From Amia ocellicauda (Eukaryota; Chordata; Actinopteri; Amiiformes; Amiidae): 64,000 nt of DNA. The first letter of the stretch is position 1. The number at the start of each line of letters is the position of its first letter. Shown here piece after piece: positions 1 to 10,958 of this stretch. Both the position numbers and the translations under genes were made by a program. The notes under the pieces were generated by a model, which was given only the letters and a program-made list of their open reading frames with translations, did not search any database and was not told the DNA's origin. The stretch covers positions 434,001 through 498,000 of the forward strand of contig NW_027102661.1 in assembly GCF_036373705.1 (NCBI RefSeq), written 5' to 3'.

Positions 1-3000
1 ACCCTTAACTTTCATACAGGTCTTACCCGCAGCCGTTCTGTATGCGTAAGTCTTAGGACCCCCTGAAACAAACTCCACTATGTGGTCCTGAGGATCTAGT
101 TCGCTCGTTAACTCCCCAAGGTAGTCCCCGAGGGGAGGGACCCAATCCCCTGGCCTGGTGACAAAGATTACAGAGTCAGTATCATGATAGAGCGTGCGTT
201 CCTGCAACTGATCCATTAAGTTGTACAGTTCAAGCCGGGCGTAAGCCGTGGTAAAAACCGCTATGAAAACATTAACGTTCCCCTGTTTGGTGGGGAAATC
301 TTTAGGGGCCCTCCACTGGACCTGTGCCACGTGGTCATTTAAGAATTGAAAGTGTGATACTGCATGTTGTTTGGAAAACATAAATTCTATAAACTGTTCA
401 GGGGTTTTAATCAAGGTTGTGTTTAGACGGTAATTTCTTTCCCCAAACTTACCCCACAGACTGTTTAAAATCAGTTTGGACATTTGTCTCTTGGCGGGGT
501 TTACAGTTATGTTCCCCGGCTCTAGACGGATCCCTTCCTTTTCAAAATATTGCTGAACGTATCGCTCTTTGGCCGCGGAGTCAACACACCATGAGGGATA
601 GCCCGATGCCTCCTGTTTCCCTTTCAGATGGGTCATAATGTAATCAGCAAAAAGAGTATCAGGTTTTTCAGAAAAATGCCAAACCTCATACACCTTACCG
701 ACTCTGTAACCTTTCTCCACCGCCTTGTCAAGCTCAATGCTACACCAGACACCCGTCAGCGCTCTCTCTTCATCACTGTGCAGACAAGAGGTAGTTTGAT
801 TTTCAGTTTCCACACACGTTCTACACAGAGGGAACATCAATTTTCCCGAACACCTGTAAGGCAACACGGGTAAGAACAGCTCGCGAGGAGGGTACATGGT
901 GACTTTGATCAAACCAAAGTAATGTCCGATTTCGAGAAAGTCACGATAAACAATGGTTGGACGCCCCACCGGGTACATTTTGGTCTTGTTGACATAAGGG
1001 TACAGACTGGTGAAATCATAGTAATCTACTCTCTCACCCTCCTTTACCTCATAATGTAAACAGAGGGCGTTGATACGACCCCCAAATAACGCATCCCGGG
1101 GCTCTAGACGTTCAGGAAAGTCCAAGGTTTCCATAAACCGTTGTACCCCCGCATCCTGTTGCTTCAGGGTCGTCCACTCGTGTTCCCAAATCACCAGCAC
1201 GTTCAAACCATAGGTGTTTTTTAAAGTTTCAATTCGTTCCTGGAAATCATAGTACATATCACCGCAGAGTTTTTGTGTTACGGGGTTAAAGGTGTTTGGG
1301 TCGAAGCACTGAGGACAGCCATGGTAAATACAACCAGCAAACTCATAAGCGGTACGCCGCCCGGACACGTTGCTAAAACCGTCTAAGTAGTAAGGCCCCA
1401 TTTTGACTTCCCCTTGATTTAAAGCATGTCTGATGAAGATGTTATCCCGGGCACTCAGGTATTCCAGCCACTGTATGGAGACAGTCGAAAAGTTCTTTTG
1501 TCTTGCACGATAGTTGTCAGAAGTGGTGACCGCTATAGTGTTTTTCTGCAAGAAATTGGACCGATACATTTTCATGCAGAGAGACGCTATGGTCACACTT
1601 TGCAAAGGGTCGAGACCCGATGTGTTGATAACCTCGGCGCAGAAACGCACACAGGCTTCTTTAAGGATCACCACATCATTTTTACAATAAGCGGCCATCT
1701 CTTCTCGGAAATCAAAAACACCTCCCTTAACCGTATTGTACCATTTAAAGAATTCGTCCCTCTCATGAGACATCATAGTATCAACCCCATAATAAGAGGC
1801 GGGCGGGTAGGACCCTCGATAATTTTGAGTGTCCTTAGTATTAAAAAAATGGCAGAACCAACCTTTCTTCTGAGCCTCAAAACCCAGAGCCTTAGGCAAA
1901 GCGCTCAATTTCATGGGGAGGAAATTTAACGAGTCTATGTAACGTTAGTTGAAAGCTTCGTCGGTGAAACACATGATCTTGCTACCCTGAGCTATTATTT
2001 TTGGGGTCACCCCATTTTCCACCAGATACTTCATCAAAATGTAAGAATCATAACCCTTAGCATTGTGGGCAATAAATGTGTAATTGAGGTATTTTGGACC
2101 ACGATACCGCGTAATGATTTCCCTGACACAACTCTCACCGCTAGCTGACCACTCACGATCCAACATGTCAATACAGTGTATATAATTAGCAACGTGGACC
2201 CCGTTTTCTTGCCGGCATTCAAAAGCAAAAAAGACATACCGGTTGTGCGGCGGCTCCTTTTTAACCGGCTGAATAAAGCACTGGTGTTCGGACCCCGGGG
2301 TTAAATCAGCATTACAGATCCTGCATCTCGGCTCCAGACATTTGTGTGGTTTAACCTCATGAAAACGGTACTGGAGGCAACACTGCGGGCAATATTTAGT
2401 TTGATCACAATAACTCAGTTTTTTAACCCCCTCAGCAGCGGCCCTCTGTACCTTATGCTCGGAAAAACAGAACGCAGAGAGACAAATCCTTAAGCAATCT
2501 TTTCATCGGATGGTAGGGGCCAAACCCTTACAACATTGGGGATTGAATCAGACGTTACAGTAACCGTCACAGCGGTGCTTAAGCTTATCATTGAAGGCCT
2601 TATAACAACAATGACAAACATACGAACAACCCAAAAAAGCCGTCAAACTCTTTATTCCAAAGTAATGACTATCACTTAGGAAGAGAAACAGTGTCTGTGT
2701 ATGGGTTTCAGGATGTGTCTGAAATTTCACAAATACTTCCTTTACCTCACAATGGTACCACACAACAATTTTTAAAGACAACAACTCCTCAAACTTGGTG
2801 ATGTCTGAAAAGGCAACCATCTGTTGAGAGTTTAAGCCGGCCCTCTGATGAAGCATTAAAGCCTCTTGCAGAGCTTGGGGTTCAGGCATGTCGGGGGTGT
2901 GTAATTTTATTAAACTGTAAGCAAAACAGAGCTTATTGTCCCCACTGGAACTCACCACTAATTGCCTGAGCTTGGTCCTAATTATGTCGTTCTTCAAGCA

Positions 3001-3893
3001 TTTCGACAGACTTCTAAGCACCCCACCCTCAGGGTTACGAACCACATTCATTACCAGAGACAGACTTTCATCAGCTATGATGGCTGCGTTACTTTGCAAT
3101 AATGCTTCGATTTTAGCCAGACGTCTAAATTATCTCCACTCAGCATTACAGATAGGTTGCTAAACAAATCATCCCCTCTGAGTTCTAACTGTACAACATC
3201 TCGAGGTCTGACCCTTTCAGCAACCTGTTCAAGCATTTTCTGCAAGGCCTCGTATATGTTGACAAATATTTCTGCATAATTGTCACAATTTAAAAGTTCT
3301 GCAAAATTAAAACGCTGAATCATTTCAAAATTGTTATAGGCCGGTCTATCTATAATCACGGGATCACTGGTACTCTTGGACACATCATCATTTTGAACAA
3401 AGCCTTCACCCCCTACATTCTCACAGAGCATGTCCTCCACAGCCTTATCAGTCCCAGAACCCTCCAAATTCCGAACACCCCCACTGCTGACATCTACAAA
3501 ACCCCATTTTTGAGGAGGCTCATTTAAAGCCTGTAAAAGTCCTTCAAAGATATCCAACCGGTTAATGTCAAGACCCTCCTCTATAGTGATGGCTGCTTCT
3601 GCCGCCATCCTGTGTTCTAATTGTCTCAAATCATTTATAATAGGGGCAGAATTTGGTCGGGGTAGCTCCTCCAAAGCCTCCACCATTTCAAACAAATCGG
3701 GGTGAACTAGGGGGTGAACCTCTATAAGCGCTACCGGTGGGAGGTGGTTATTTAGATCATTGACCATCTGTAACAGGTCGGGGTTCACCGGTAAGTCTGT
3801 TAATTCACATTCTATCGGTGGTAATTGGGGGTTATTTAAATCATTTATCATTTGTAATAGTTCCAGGTTCATTGGGACATCAGAGGAGTTCAC
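1..3893 (-). pseudogene. polB: Protein-primed DNA polymerase B, broken, 3' end outside window
   Basis: Family B, protein-primed DNA polymerase that would copy the linear element from its termini. Three blocks are seen on the minus strand. The N-terminal block is 3075-3893 (about 272 aa, no ATG at the open start). The middle block, 1945-3099, has a Cys-rich zinc-binding stretch and exonuclease motifs. The C-terminal block, 1-1914, has polymerase motifs A (YDFTSLYP), B (NSLWGKFG) and C (DTDS). Lesions shared with other copies are a one-base frame change near 3111-3125, Ala in exonuclease motif I (codon 2224-2226), and TAA at 1945-1947. Extra breaks between 2167 and 2548 are private to E0 and E3. 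It cannot be translated as one protein. Confidence 0.95.
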
Positions 3894-4055
3894 AACAGGG
3901 CCGGGGATGTTCTCTCGGGAAGGTCTTTTTGGGGCCCTAGCTTGTTCATAATCCTTTAGTTTGTGAGTTCTTTTACCAAGTCAGGACATTTTTTAATTTA
4001 TTTTTTATTTTTCCAACAACCCACAATAGTAAGGCGTTTTGTGTCTATTAAAACA

Positions 4056-5635
4056 TTAAATACGGTACAATTCGTTAGTAAGGGTATTAATAAGGGTGTT
4101 TTGGCTCTCTATCAGCAGGTTTTGCCCCACTAACACAAGTCTTTGATTTTGTAACAAAGTATGTAGCAACTCATACCGACCTTCAGGAAGAAGCTCCGGG
4201 GGCTGGTGGTCTGGCTCAGCTTCAAAGGATGGTCGCTCCGGTAAATCTCGGTCGAAGGAGGCAAGGAGCGAGTGTATACTCATGGACGGAGACCAAGAAG
4301 GCCTTTGCGGTGACACCCTGGCCAAGCGCGGGGTACTGTTCCGCGTTTCTGTAGCCAAGAAACGGGTCTGGGGGGACGATGTTGAAACCAGGCCGTCGTT
4401 GGGTGGTGTGTCAGCCCTGACTGACGGCGACCCCTGAGGTTGTTGGATGCCTGTATTTGTTCCGCCCGACAATGCGGCGGGCTGAATCTGGGGTGTTGAA
4501 TTACCCCCAGAAGGCTGTGGCCTGAGTAGATGTTGGGGGGTCTCCAAGACCACCGTGGGGGATCCTCTCGGTGATCTCACCGGGAAAGATGTTTGATCCC
4601 ACTTAGACGGGGTAATTGTCCTCAATAGCTCATCCACAGAATGACTATCCCAAGAGTCTTGGGAAGAATAAAAATATACATTACATTTACATCTTTAAAC
4701 GGCGACAGAAATCAAACTTAAAACAACATGTCCAGGACATTCAAAACCTTTAGCTTTTTTAGACCTTTGAAAATAGCCTTAGACATTCACTACAACGCCT
4801 TATTATTTACAGACAATATATTTATTAGGACTTGATAATAAATGTAAAACAGAGAAGCCGCTGTAAATAAACTGTTTCTTAAATGTTTCTTTAAAAACTG
4901 TAATATTGTTAATAAAACACACACACACACAACAACATTTCATTTTTAAACGAACCTTCCAAGTGTAAACGCTTCCTGATCCCGGGACTTCCTGTTTCAC
5001 AAACGTTTTCACGATCTGTTTAAATATTAAATACAATGAACACCTTCAAGCCTTTTCCTACAACCACTTTAAAACAGAAGTATAATAGCGGGAGATAAGG
5101 AAGGCCTTTCGTTGTCTCGAACCACGTTTCTTAATACTGTTAGACAGGATAATTTTTTAAAATTAACAAAACTGGACTCAAACATCTTACAGAAACGTTA
5201 TACAAACAAACAGGGGTTTAGTTCTTACCCGGTCGGCAGACAGCCTGTCTAGGGACAACCACTTCTCTTGGTCGATCCTCGGAGACATTAATCACAGGCC
5301 TTTCGATAGTTTCTGTGTAATTAAAGAGACCGGCATTAATATATATTAAAACGTTTTCATAACTCTAATGAGCCGCTTCAAAACCACACACACCCATGCA
5401 TAAGAACCCATGAGCGCAAACACAAAAATCTTACCGTCGTTGTTCCAGATGATCTCCTCAGCGTTGGGAATGAACTCCTGTTGACTGGCTGAAAAATAAT
5501 TTTACAGAACTTAAAACAGATGTTATAGCCTTATTTACAATACATGCACACAACACGCTCTGAGTCAATGAAAATAATCTGAAGACTTGCCTAAAAACTC
5601 GTTTAAATCGAATCGCTGATGTTGTTTCCAGACAT
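4056..5635 (-). pseudogene. Spliced right-arm gene of E0, internally deleted
   Basis: Same multi-exon gene as at 35321-37354. Recognisable exons are: exon 1 from the ATG at 5635, exon 2 at 5435-5488 (TTTTTCAG acceptor, GTAAGA donor), exon 3 at 5229-5312, exon 7 at 4956-5015, and the Pro/Ser-rich terminal exon at 4056-4657. Exon 1 lacks one base compared with E2 and its frame closes early. A deletion at about 5099/5100 removes exons 5 and 6 and part of exon 4. Function is unknown. The terminal exon ends in a Leu/Gln/Asn-rich, probably coiled-coil segment. Confidence 0.6.
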
Positions 5636-6900
5636 TGTTGATCTTTAGTCTTAAATCGAAAGGTCAGTATGAGTCTGTCGAGCTGAAGACCAGACCTTCA
5701 TACTTATAATGATGGCCACATGCCGGATCTGCTTGTAAGGCATTGTTCTGGTCTGGCCTTTGTGCCACCCTGTTACCAATTAACATATCAAAACCAACCA
5801 ATAAAATGACACTGCATCAAATTTCAAATAGAAACCAAGATGGAGACGATCTCTCTCCTCTCTACTCTAAACTTTTATTAGAACCTTTTGGTCTCTCAAA
5901 AAAACATTTTTAAGCATCAAGACCTATAGTCAACAACCACTAAGAATATTTCAGGCCTTTATAAGCGCTAAAAAACAAACTGAGCCTAGAAAATAACTAT
6001 AAAGATCAAAAATAACTAGCGCTTTTACAGTGATTTTTTTTTTTTTTTTATAGCGATGCTTTGTTTGGTATTAAACAAGTCACAAACTACTCAGAACAGC
6101 GTTTATCCCCGCAAAAGAGATATTTGGGTTTATTTTACAAAGCTTATAAATTATATAGGTTAAAAGTATTCTGAATGTTTTGATACCACACGCCATACCT
6201 ATTGTTGTCTGAGCACACCCCCGCCCCCCATGGTGTGAGTGATTTAGCCTTGAGTGTTGTGATCTATTTAGCATTGAGTGATCAGTTGTTTTCATTTTTT
6301 AAAGGATTCCTTATCATCAGGGATTGAGACTGCTAAAATACCTTAAAAGCATATCCTTATCTTAAGTCTAACTCTTATGAGCTTTAAGACCCTAGAATGT
6401 ATTTAAGTAAAACGACTGAACACATTATGTGAGAGATAAAATATAACCACAGCTTTTTTTTTTTTTTTTTTACAAAAACAATTAACCTATACACACAAAC
6501 ACCCACACACACACCCTCTTTTTTAATTTAATTTTTAATTAAATTTGAGGAGAGAGACAGAGCCAGATACAGTGTGGATAACATAAGTACCCTATGCAAA
6601 ACAGGCATTGTTAGGACCTGGGATCATTACAGACAACAGAACTTGTTGAATTTTATAAAATGATTGGGCGAGAGAGAGAGAAAGACAGACAGAGACAGTG
6701 TGAATATGATAAACGCACAATTCAAAATTGGCATTGTTAAGACCTGGGACCATTACAGACAACAGAACTTGTTGATCTTATAACGGTTTAGATTTACTAA
6801 ACCATTACATGTATATTTAAAAAAGACCCCCAACCACTACAGGAAGAGCCGACCCATTCACACTCTACAGTTGACCAACAAGAACAACAAGAACAACAGG
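5636..6900. other. Gene-poor stretch before right TIR (E0)
   Basis: No convincing gene seen. It contains the probable promoter of the spliced minus-strand gene (TATAAGTAT-like box near 5700), poly-T tracts near 6034 and 6454, CA-rich and GA-rich microsatellites, and an imperfect direct duplication of about 125 bp around 6550-6790 whose core reads cattgtta-gacctggga. Confidence 0.6.
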
Positions 6901-7085
6901 TTATGGGCGGCCTTGTTGTTCAGGGTTTTATGGGTGTACACTTTCTGACGGATATGACGTAGGAATAATTAAGGAAATAACTCTACCTAAAATCACGCCC
7001 CCCAATTATGACGTAGGAATATTAATAAGCTTAGGGCATACGTCATAACAAAATAGGCCGCGCCCAAAAAACCCAACTATCTACT
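6901..7085 (-). repeat. Right TIR of E0
   Basis: 185-bp terminal inverted repeat. Read inward from 7085 on the minus strand it begins AGTAGATAGTTGGG and matches the left TIRs at 22632 and 41493 with a few substitutions. It includes three TGACGTA (ATF/CREB-like) motifs. Confidence 0.93.
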
Positions 7086-7091
7086 CATAAG
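7086..7091. repeat. Target site duplication CATAAG
   Basis: Six bases directly next to the outermost TIR base. The same hexamer flanks every preserved element end in the window, and six bases is the usual Polinton duplication length. Confidence 0.85.
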
Positions 7092-7308
7092 AGTAACAGC
7101 AATGTCGCCGATCCTGCTACGGTCGTATTGTAACAGCAACAACATGTATCGATTTTAAAAGTGTCAGTTCCAGCGCCTCGCAAAGCTACCCTTCTGTGAT
7201 CGTTTGTTCTCTAGGTCAGGCTTTCTTGACACTCCGAGGAAGAGAAAACGATGGCCGGCCGCGTTACAGGGACAGGTAACACAGCACTAGCACACGTGCA
7301 CCGCGGGT

Positions 7309-7381
7309 TGTTTCCGCCCGGTTTCGAACCAGGGACCTTTCGCGTGTGAGGCGAACGTGATAGCCACTACACTACGGAAAC
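7309..7381 (-). tRNA. tRNA-Val(CAC)
   Basis: 73-nt cloverleaf: acceptor strand GTTTCCG pairs fully with CGGAAAC, discriminator A, anticodon CAC in the CCTCACACG loop context, B-box GGTTCGAAACC. It differs from the common vertebrate gene in one D-loop base and a T-stem base that still allows a G-U pair. No intron. Probably transcribable by RNA polymerase III. Confidence 0.9.
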
Positions 7382-7901
7382 CAACCTGTCCTGGTGTTTC
7401 GAATGGCTCCCATCGAAGCAGGCTGGTAAAACGCGCACAGGCGTTTCCCTTGGGCCAGCCTGTGAGATAAAGGTTTCTAATTTCACTGACCTATTTTGCA
7501 ATGCTCAAGGGCACATCAGGACACTTTGGAAACTCTTTCAAAGGCAGGACGCCCTGCGCTCTGACAGTGCCTGCACTTAGCCCAACAAGGTGATGCTGAA
7601 TGGCTTGTTCAAACGGCTGGTGGTCTTCCTTCACCAGCAGACTATCAGAGCTATACTGCGCCTTCAACTACATAAGAGTAACAGCAATGTCGCCGATCCT
7701 GCTACGGTCGTATTGTAACAGCAACAACATGTATCGATTTTAAAAGTGTCAGTTCCAGCGCCTCGCAAAGCTACCCTTCTTCGATCATTAGTTCTCAAGG
7801 TCAGGATTTCTTGCCACTCCGAGGAAGAGAAAACGACGGCCGGCCTTGGGGCAGAGAGATGAGGACGGGTAACACGGCACTGGCATACGTGCACCGCGGG
7901 T

Positions 7902-7974
7902 TGTTTCCACCCAGTTTCGAACCGGGGACCTGTCGCGTGTGAGGCGAACGTGATAGCCACTACACTACGGAAAC
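7902..7974 (-). tRNA. tRNA-Val(CAC), slightly degenerate
   Basis: Same family, anticodon CAC. Substitutions give a G-U pair in the acceptor stem, a G-U in the T stem and a mismatch at the base of the anticodon stem. It may be a functional variant or an early pseudogene. Confidence 0.75.
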
Positions 7975-8107
7975 CGACCTGTCCTGGCGTTTCGAATGGC
8001 TCCCATCGAAGCAGGCTGGTAAAACGCGCACAGGCGTTTCCCGTGGGCCAGCCTGTGAGATAAAGGTTTCTATTTTCACTGACCTATTTTGCATTGCTCA
8101 AGGGCAA

Positions 8108-8359
8108 GAGGATCCAGAAAAACAGGTTACTGAAATGATGTTTGACGCCGTGGACTGGCCGTTCTTGAAAGAGGTCATAAACTGTATAAATGATGGTTTT
8201 GACATCTTGACCAAATGTTCGCAACTGGATTTGGTTAGAAGGAGAATATGCTGGATTATGGATTATATATCCCCCTTGAATGACGACGACGATGATAAAA
8301 CAGACGACGTGTGGGGTTTTGGAGGGGGGTCTGACGGCTCAGGGGCTACTCTCTTCTAA
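8108..8359 (+). pseudogene. 3' fragment of the early 236-aa gene (E1)
   Basis: Matches the last third of the intact gene at 41796-42506, ending in an Asp-rich run and a Gly/Ser-rich tail. The first two thirds, the promoter and the left TIR are deleted. The remaining frame is open, with an ATG at 8135, but it now starts directly after tRNA spacer. Confidence 0.8.
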
Positions 8360-8374
8360 GAGGGCGGTGTGTCA

Positions 8375-8401
8375 TGACGTAGTGAAGAGATAGGATAAAA
8401 G
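8375..8401 (+). promoter_or_regulatory. Promoter of the 282-aa gene (E1)
   Basis: An ATF/CREB-like TGACGT at 8375-8380 is followed by a TATA-like GATAAAAGG at 8393-8401, 37 bp before the ATG at 8438. The same arrangement is kept in the other copies. Confidence 0.5.
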
Positions 8402-8437
8402 GCGCAACAATTCATTCATGGTTTAAAATTAAAGAGA

Positions 8438-9286
8438 ATGTCTTACCCGAAAGCTGCGGACGTCGACAGGCTCTACAGGCCTCTTCAAACCCGGGATCAC
8501 CCCTGGTTCTATTCCCCAGATTTTGTATACACTCTGGAACCCTTTGACTGCGGTTACTCTCCAAGACCTCAGACCCCGGTCCCTCAGGACGAAACAACAT
8601 GCGGTGCGATGGATGTCCAAATGAGTCTCGGGGATCCCCAGCCTCTGGAGCTCATGGAGGGCCTCGATTTTGCCGAACTGTCTACCGTCTGTGCGTCTCA
8701 GGAGGGGGTCAGTCCAATGGATGTAGAAACACCCCACAAACCACCAGGCGAACCAATGAGCATCGGACAGTCCCGGGGGCGTGATGAAGACGAAGGATTT
8801 ATGCCCGGGGTATGTGACCAAGTAAGCAGAGTGGTTAAAAGCACCCTGGTGTATATTCTGAGTGCTCTCATCGACCGAGCTCTGAAAGAAGTCTGTCGGG
8901 GGTGTGAAGTGAATCACCCCAGTCAGTTGAGACACAGTTGTTTGTTTGAACCAGACCGTTACTATTTCCTGTTCTATTTCAACGTGTTTTACAGAAGACT
9001 GAACAAACCGTGGCTGAAACCGGCACTAATCAAGGCGCTCTCTTACTCCCACATACATGTCACTGCGGGACAAGTCCAGAAAATCATAGATGAGATTTTG
9101 CTGGAGCTGAAAAAGGAGCCGTTTATAATAGAGAAACTTGGGCAGCTGCTCAATGACCTGGATGAGCCGAGTAGAAAAACCGCTGGCAAGCTAAAAGCTT
9201 ATTTCTTCCGTAAAGAAGTTAAAGCTGGGGACAGCGACGAAGAATTCGACATCTACCCCACTGATTCAGACTCTGACCTGAACTAA
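8438..9286 (+). CDS. 282-aa accessory protein with Cys/His motif (E1)
   Basis: Open from ATG to stop. Residues 1-110 are Pro/acid-rich and probably disordered. The second half is helical and contains CRGCEVNHPSQLRHSC, a C-x2-C-x3-H-x5-H-x-C arrangement that could bind zinc. The C-terminus is acidic with Ser-Asp repeats typical of casein kinase 2 sites. It lies between the early gene and the Bcl-2-like gene, behind its own TATA/ATF-like promoter, which suggests an early regulatory or host-interaction role. I do not recognise a named family. It is one of the better preserved genes here (also intact in E2 and E4). Confidence 0.75.
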   Translation: MSYPKAADVDRLYRPLQTRDHPWFYSPDFVYTLEPFDCGYSPRPQTPVPQDETTCGAMDVQMSLGDPQPLELMEGLDFAELSTVCASQEGVSPMDVETPHKPPGEPMSIGQSRGRDEDEGFMPGVCDQVSRVVKSTLVYILSALIDRALKEVCRGCEVNHPSQLRHSCLFEPDRYYFLFYFNVFYRRLNKPWLKPALIKALSYSHIHVTAGQVQKIIDEILLELKKEPFIIEKLGQLLNDLDEPSRKTAGKLKAYFFRKEVKAGDSDEEFDIYPTDSDSDLN

Positions 9287-9298
9287 GGGACTTTGAAC

Positions 9299-9691
9299 AT
9301 GGGGAATGTTCTGGACTGCTTCTGCAACTGGTTCTGTCATCAACACTCTGCAGCTAACCTGAGAGCGCTATTACACCATGTGCTTGACAGAAAAGTAGCC
9401 AACGCGAGCCTTTTCTCTACAGATTTAACCATCGATGAGGATCAACTTTCAAACCTGGAAAAGTTAATGGCTGCTGTAACAAAGATCGGGGGGTACGAAC
9501 ACTGGGATGAAGCGCTCAAGGGGGCCAAGAATGATATTAGGCCATTTCATCAACATCTGTATGACCTTTTACTGAGCATGTTTAATACACCTCTGTTTAA
9601 TTTTAAAATAGGTCATATTGTTGTTTTATTTACATATGTAACTGAGGTGTGTGCCTACAAGATAAAGAAACAGGTATATTTGTTGATATAG
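9299..9691 (+). CDS. Small Bcl-2-like protein candidate (E1)
   Basis: 130-aa all-helical protein starting at the ATG 13 bp after the 282-aa stop. It begins MGN with nearby Cys residues, a possible myristoylation/palmitoylation signal. Near the C-terminus, IGHIVVLFTYVTEVCA resembles the BH1 helix of Bcl-2 proteins, which adintoviruses are known to carry as apoptosis inhibitors. No BH2 segment or membrane anchor follows. A CAG/GTATAT splice-donor-like site lies just before the stop and could lead to another exon. The Bcl-2 assignment rests on this one motif plus genome context. Confidence 0.5.
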   Translation: MGNVLDCFCNWFCHQHSAANLRALLHHVLDRKVANASLFSTDLTIDEDQLSNLEKLMAAVTKIGGYEHWDEALKGAKNDIRPFHQHLYDLLLSMFNTPLFNFKIGHIVVLFTYVTEVCAYKIKKQVYLLI

Positions 9692-9863
9692 ATCAAGTAA
9701 CCAATCATCTGATTTCTTTTTGTCTGGACCGTAGAAAAAATTGTTGTGTATGTTATACTTTTCTCAAATGTCTAAAAAGGGGTATCTGCTCTCCTGAAGT
9801 TGAATAAAAAACCTTGTATAAAAACTTTGCGCATAGTTTGGGTCTGTGTGGTTATTTGACAGA
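9692..9863 (+). terminator. Polyadenylation signal after Bcl-2-like gene (E1)
   Basis: A short intergenic stretch holding AATAAA near 9804, a pyrimidine-rich tract ending in TAG near 9734 (possible splice acceptor), and GTG/TATTTGACAG just before the integrase ATG. It probably separates the early transcript from the integrase transcript. Confidence 0.45.
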
Positions 9864-10954
9864 ATGACTCGGCAAGCTCCCCAAATGCAGGAACTATACT
9901 ACAACCCAGCCAAGATTGGGGGTTTGGCGGGTAAGAAGGGTTTTCAAAGAGGACTCGCTGAGGCCGGAGTGAAGGTTAATGATGTGGTTGTTTCAGAATG
10001 GTTACGGGAACAAGACGCCTATACCTTACATAAACCTCTCAGGATTAACTTTAAAAGAAACCGCGTATATGCAACTGACATAGACTCACAATGGCAAATG
10101 GATCTAGTCGATATGTCAAATTTATCAAAACATAACAATGGTCACAAATTGATGTTGATGTGTATCGATGTTTAATCAAAATATGCCTGGGCTCGAATTC
10201 TACATAATAAAACAGGTTGAGCGGTGACGAGGGTCTTTGAGGATATATTGTCCCAGGGTCGATGTCCTAAAAAACTGCAGACTGATTAAGGAAAAGAGTT
10301 TCTCAACAGAGAATTTCAGAATCTACTGAAGAGACACAAAGTACATAATTTCACCACCGGAAATGAGCTTAAAGCATCGGTAGTGGAGAGGTTTAACCGC
10401 ACCATAAAGACCAAAATGTGGAGATATTTTACAGCGGTCAACACGTTCAAGTATTTTGATAAAGTTCAGGATTTTATTGATGCTTACAACCAAGGGTATC
10501 ACACCAGTATTAAAATGAAGTCTATAGATGTTGATCAAAGTAATTCTTTTCAGGTCTATACAAAATTATACGGACCATTTATTAAGAAGGGAAAAACTAC
10601 TTATAAGTTCAACATCGGTGATGTGGTTCGCGTTTCAAAGCTAAGGAGTACTTTTGCCAAAGGTTATGAACAAACATTTTCTGACGAATATTTTACAGTT
10701 ACCGAACAGTTGGCTAGAGCCCCCCCGTGTACCGGTTAAAAGACTATGACGGGGAGGATATAGAAGGAACGTTTTACGAAGCCGAGTTACAAAAAATTAT
10801 TGTGGGTAAAGACAGTGTATACAGAGTTGAAAAGATATTAGCTGAAAAAACCCAGAACCGGAAAAAATATGTGTTGGTGAAATGGCTTGGATGGCCTGAA
10901 AAGTTCAATAGTTGGGTCCCGGAACAACATGTTTGCGATATTCAATCCTTATAA
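9864..10954 (+). pseudogene. int: Retrovirus-type integrase with chromodomain, broken (E1)
   Basis: Same gene as the open copy at 43276-44328. In-frame stops occur near 10173 (TAA), 10219 (TGA) and 10287 (TAA), and a one-base loss in the C run near 10722-10728 shifts the frame before the chromodomain. The ATG of the first aligned residue is 9864. It cannot make an integrase. Confidence 0.93.
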
Positions 10955-10958
10955 CAAC

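Larger units (their letters stand above)
1..7085. mobile_element. Polinton/adintovirus-like element E0 (right part)
   Basis: Right-hand part of a Maverick/Polinton element that begins outside the window. It carries most of polymerase B, the spliced minus-strand gene, a 1.3-kb gene-poor stretch and the right TIR at 6901-7085, followed by the target duplication CATAAG. The sequence looks identical to 49622-56706 (the right part of E3), including private indels and homopolymer lengths where I compared them. Assignment to Polintons rests on the polymerase motifs here and the integrase, ATPase, protease and capsid genes of the sister copies. Confidence 0.93.
7086..8107. repeat. tRNA-Val cluster 1 (host repeat)
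   Basis: Host tandem repeat with two tRNA-Val(CAC) genes on the minus strand. One full repeat unit, CATAAG at 7086 to CATAAG at 7671, is 585 bp. The sequence around 7671 is an unoccupied version of the Polinton insertion site. The cluster ends abruptly at about 8107 inside a truncated element gene. Confidence 0.85.

Noticed and set aside
1426-1929. 167-aa open frame on the plus strand opposite polymerase B, repeated at 32691 and 51047
   Set aside because: It lies entirely antisense to the conserved polymerase coding region; its conservation follows from that of the polymerase.
1945-1947. Stop-codon reassignment or programmed readthrough at the polymerase TAA
   Set aside because: Other genes end at TAA normally and the bases after the stop do not resemble known readthrough contexts. 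Kept only as a remote alternative to a founder mutation.
7664-7960. Minus-strand frames of 60-130 aa across the tRNA spacers
   Set aside because: They run through tRNA genes and repeated spacer, vary in length between units and carry no protein signature.
8429-8935. 168-aa minus-strand frame opposite the 282-aa gene, seen in several copies
   Set aside because: No promoter or family likeness. It spans the start and 5' half of a gene with clear coding character on the plus strand, and it has been broken in E3 by the deletion without compensation.
8438-9691. Adenovirus E1A/E7-like retinoblastoma-binding proteins among the early genes
   Set aside because: No LxCxE motif in the early frames I read.
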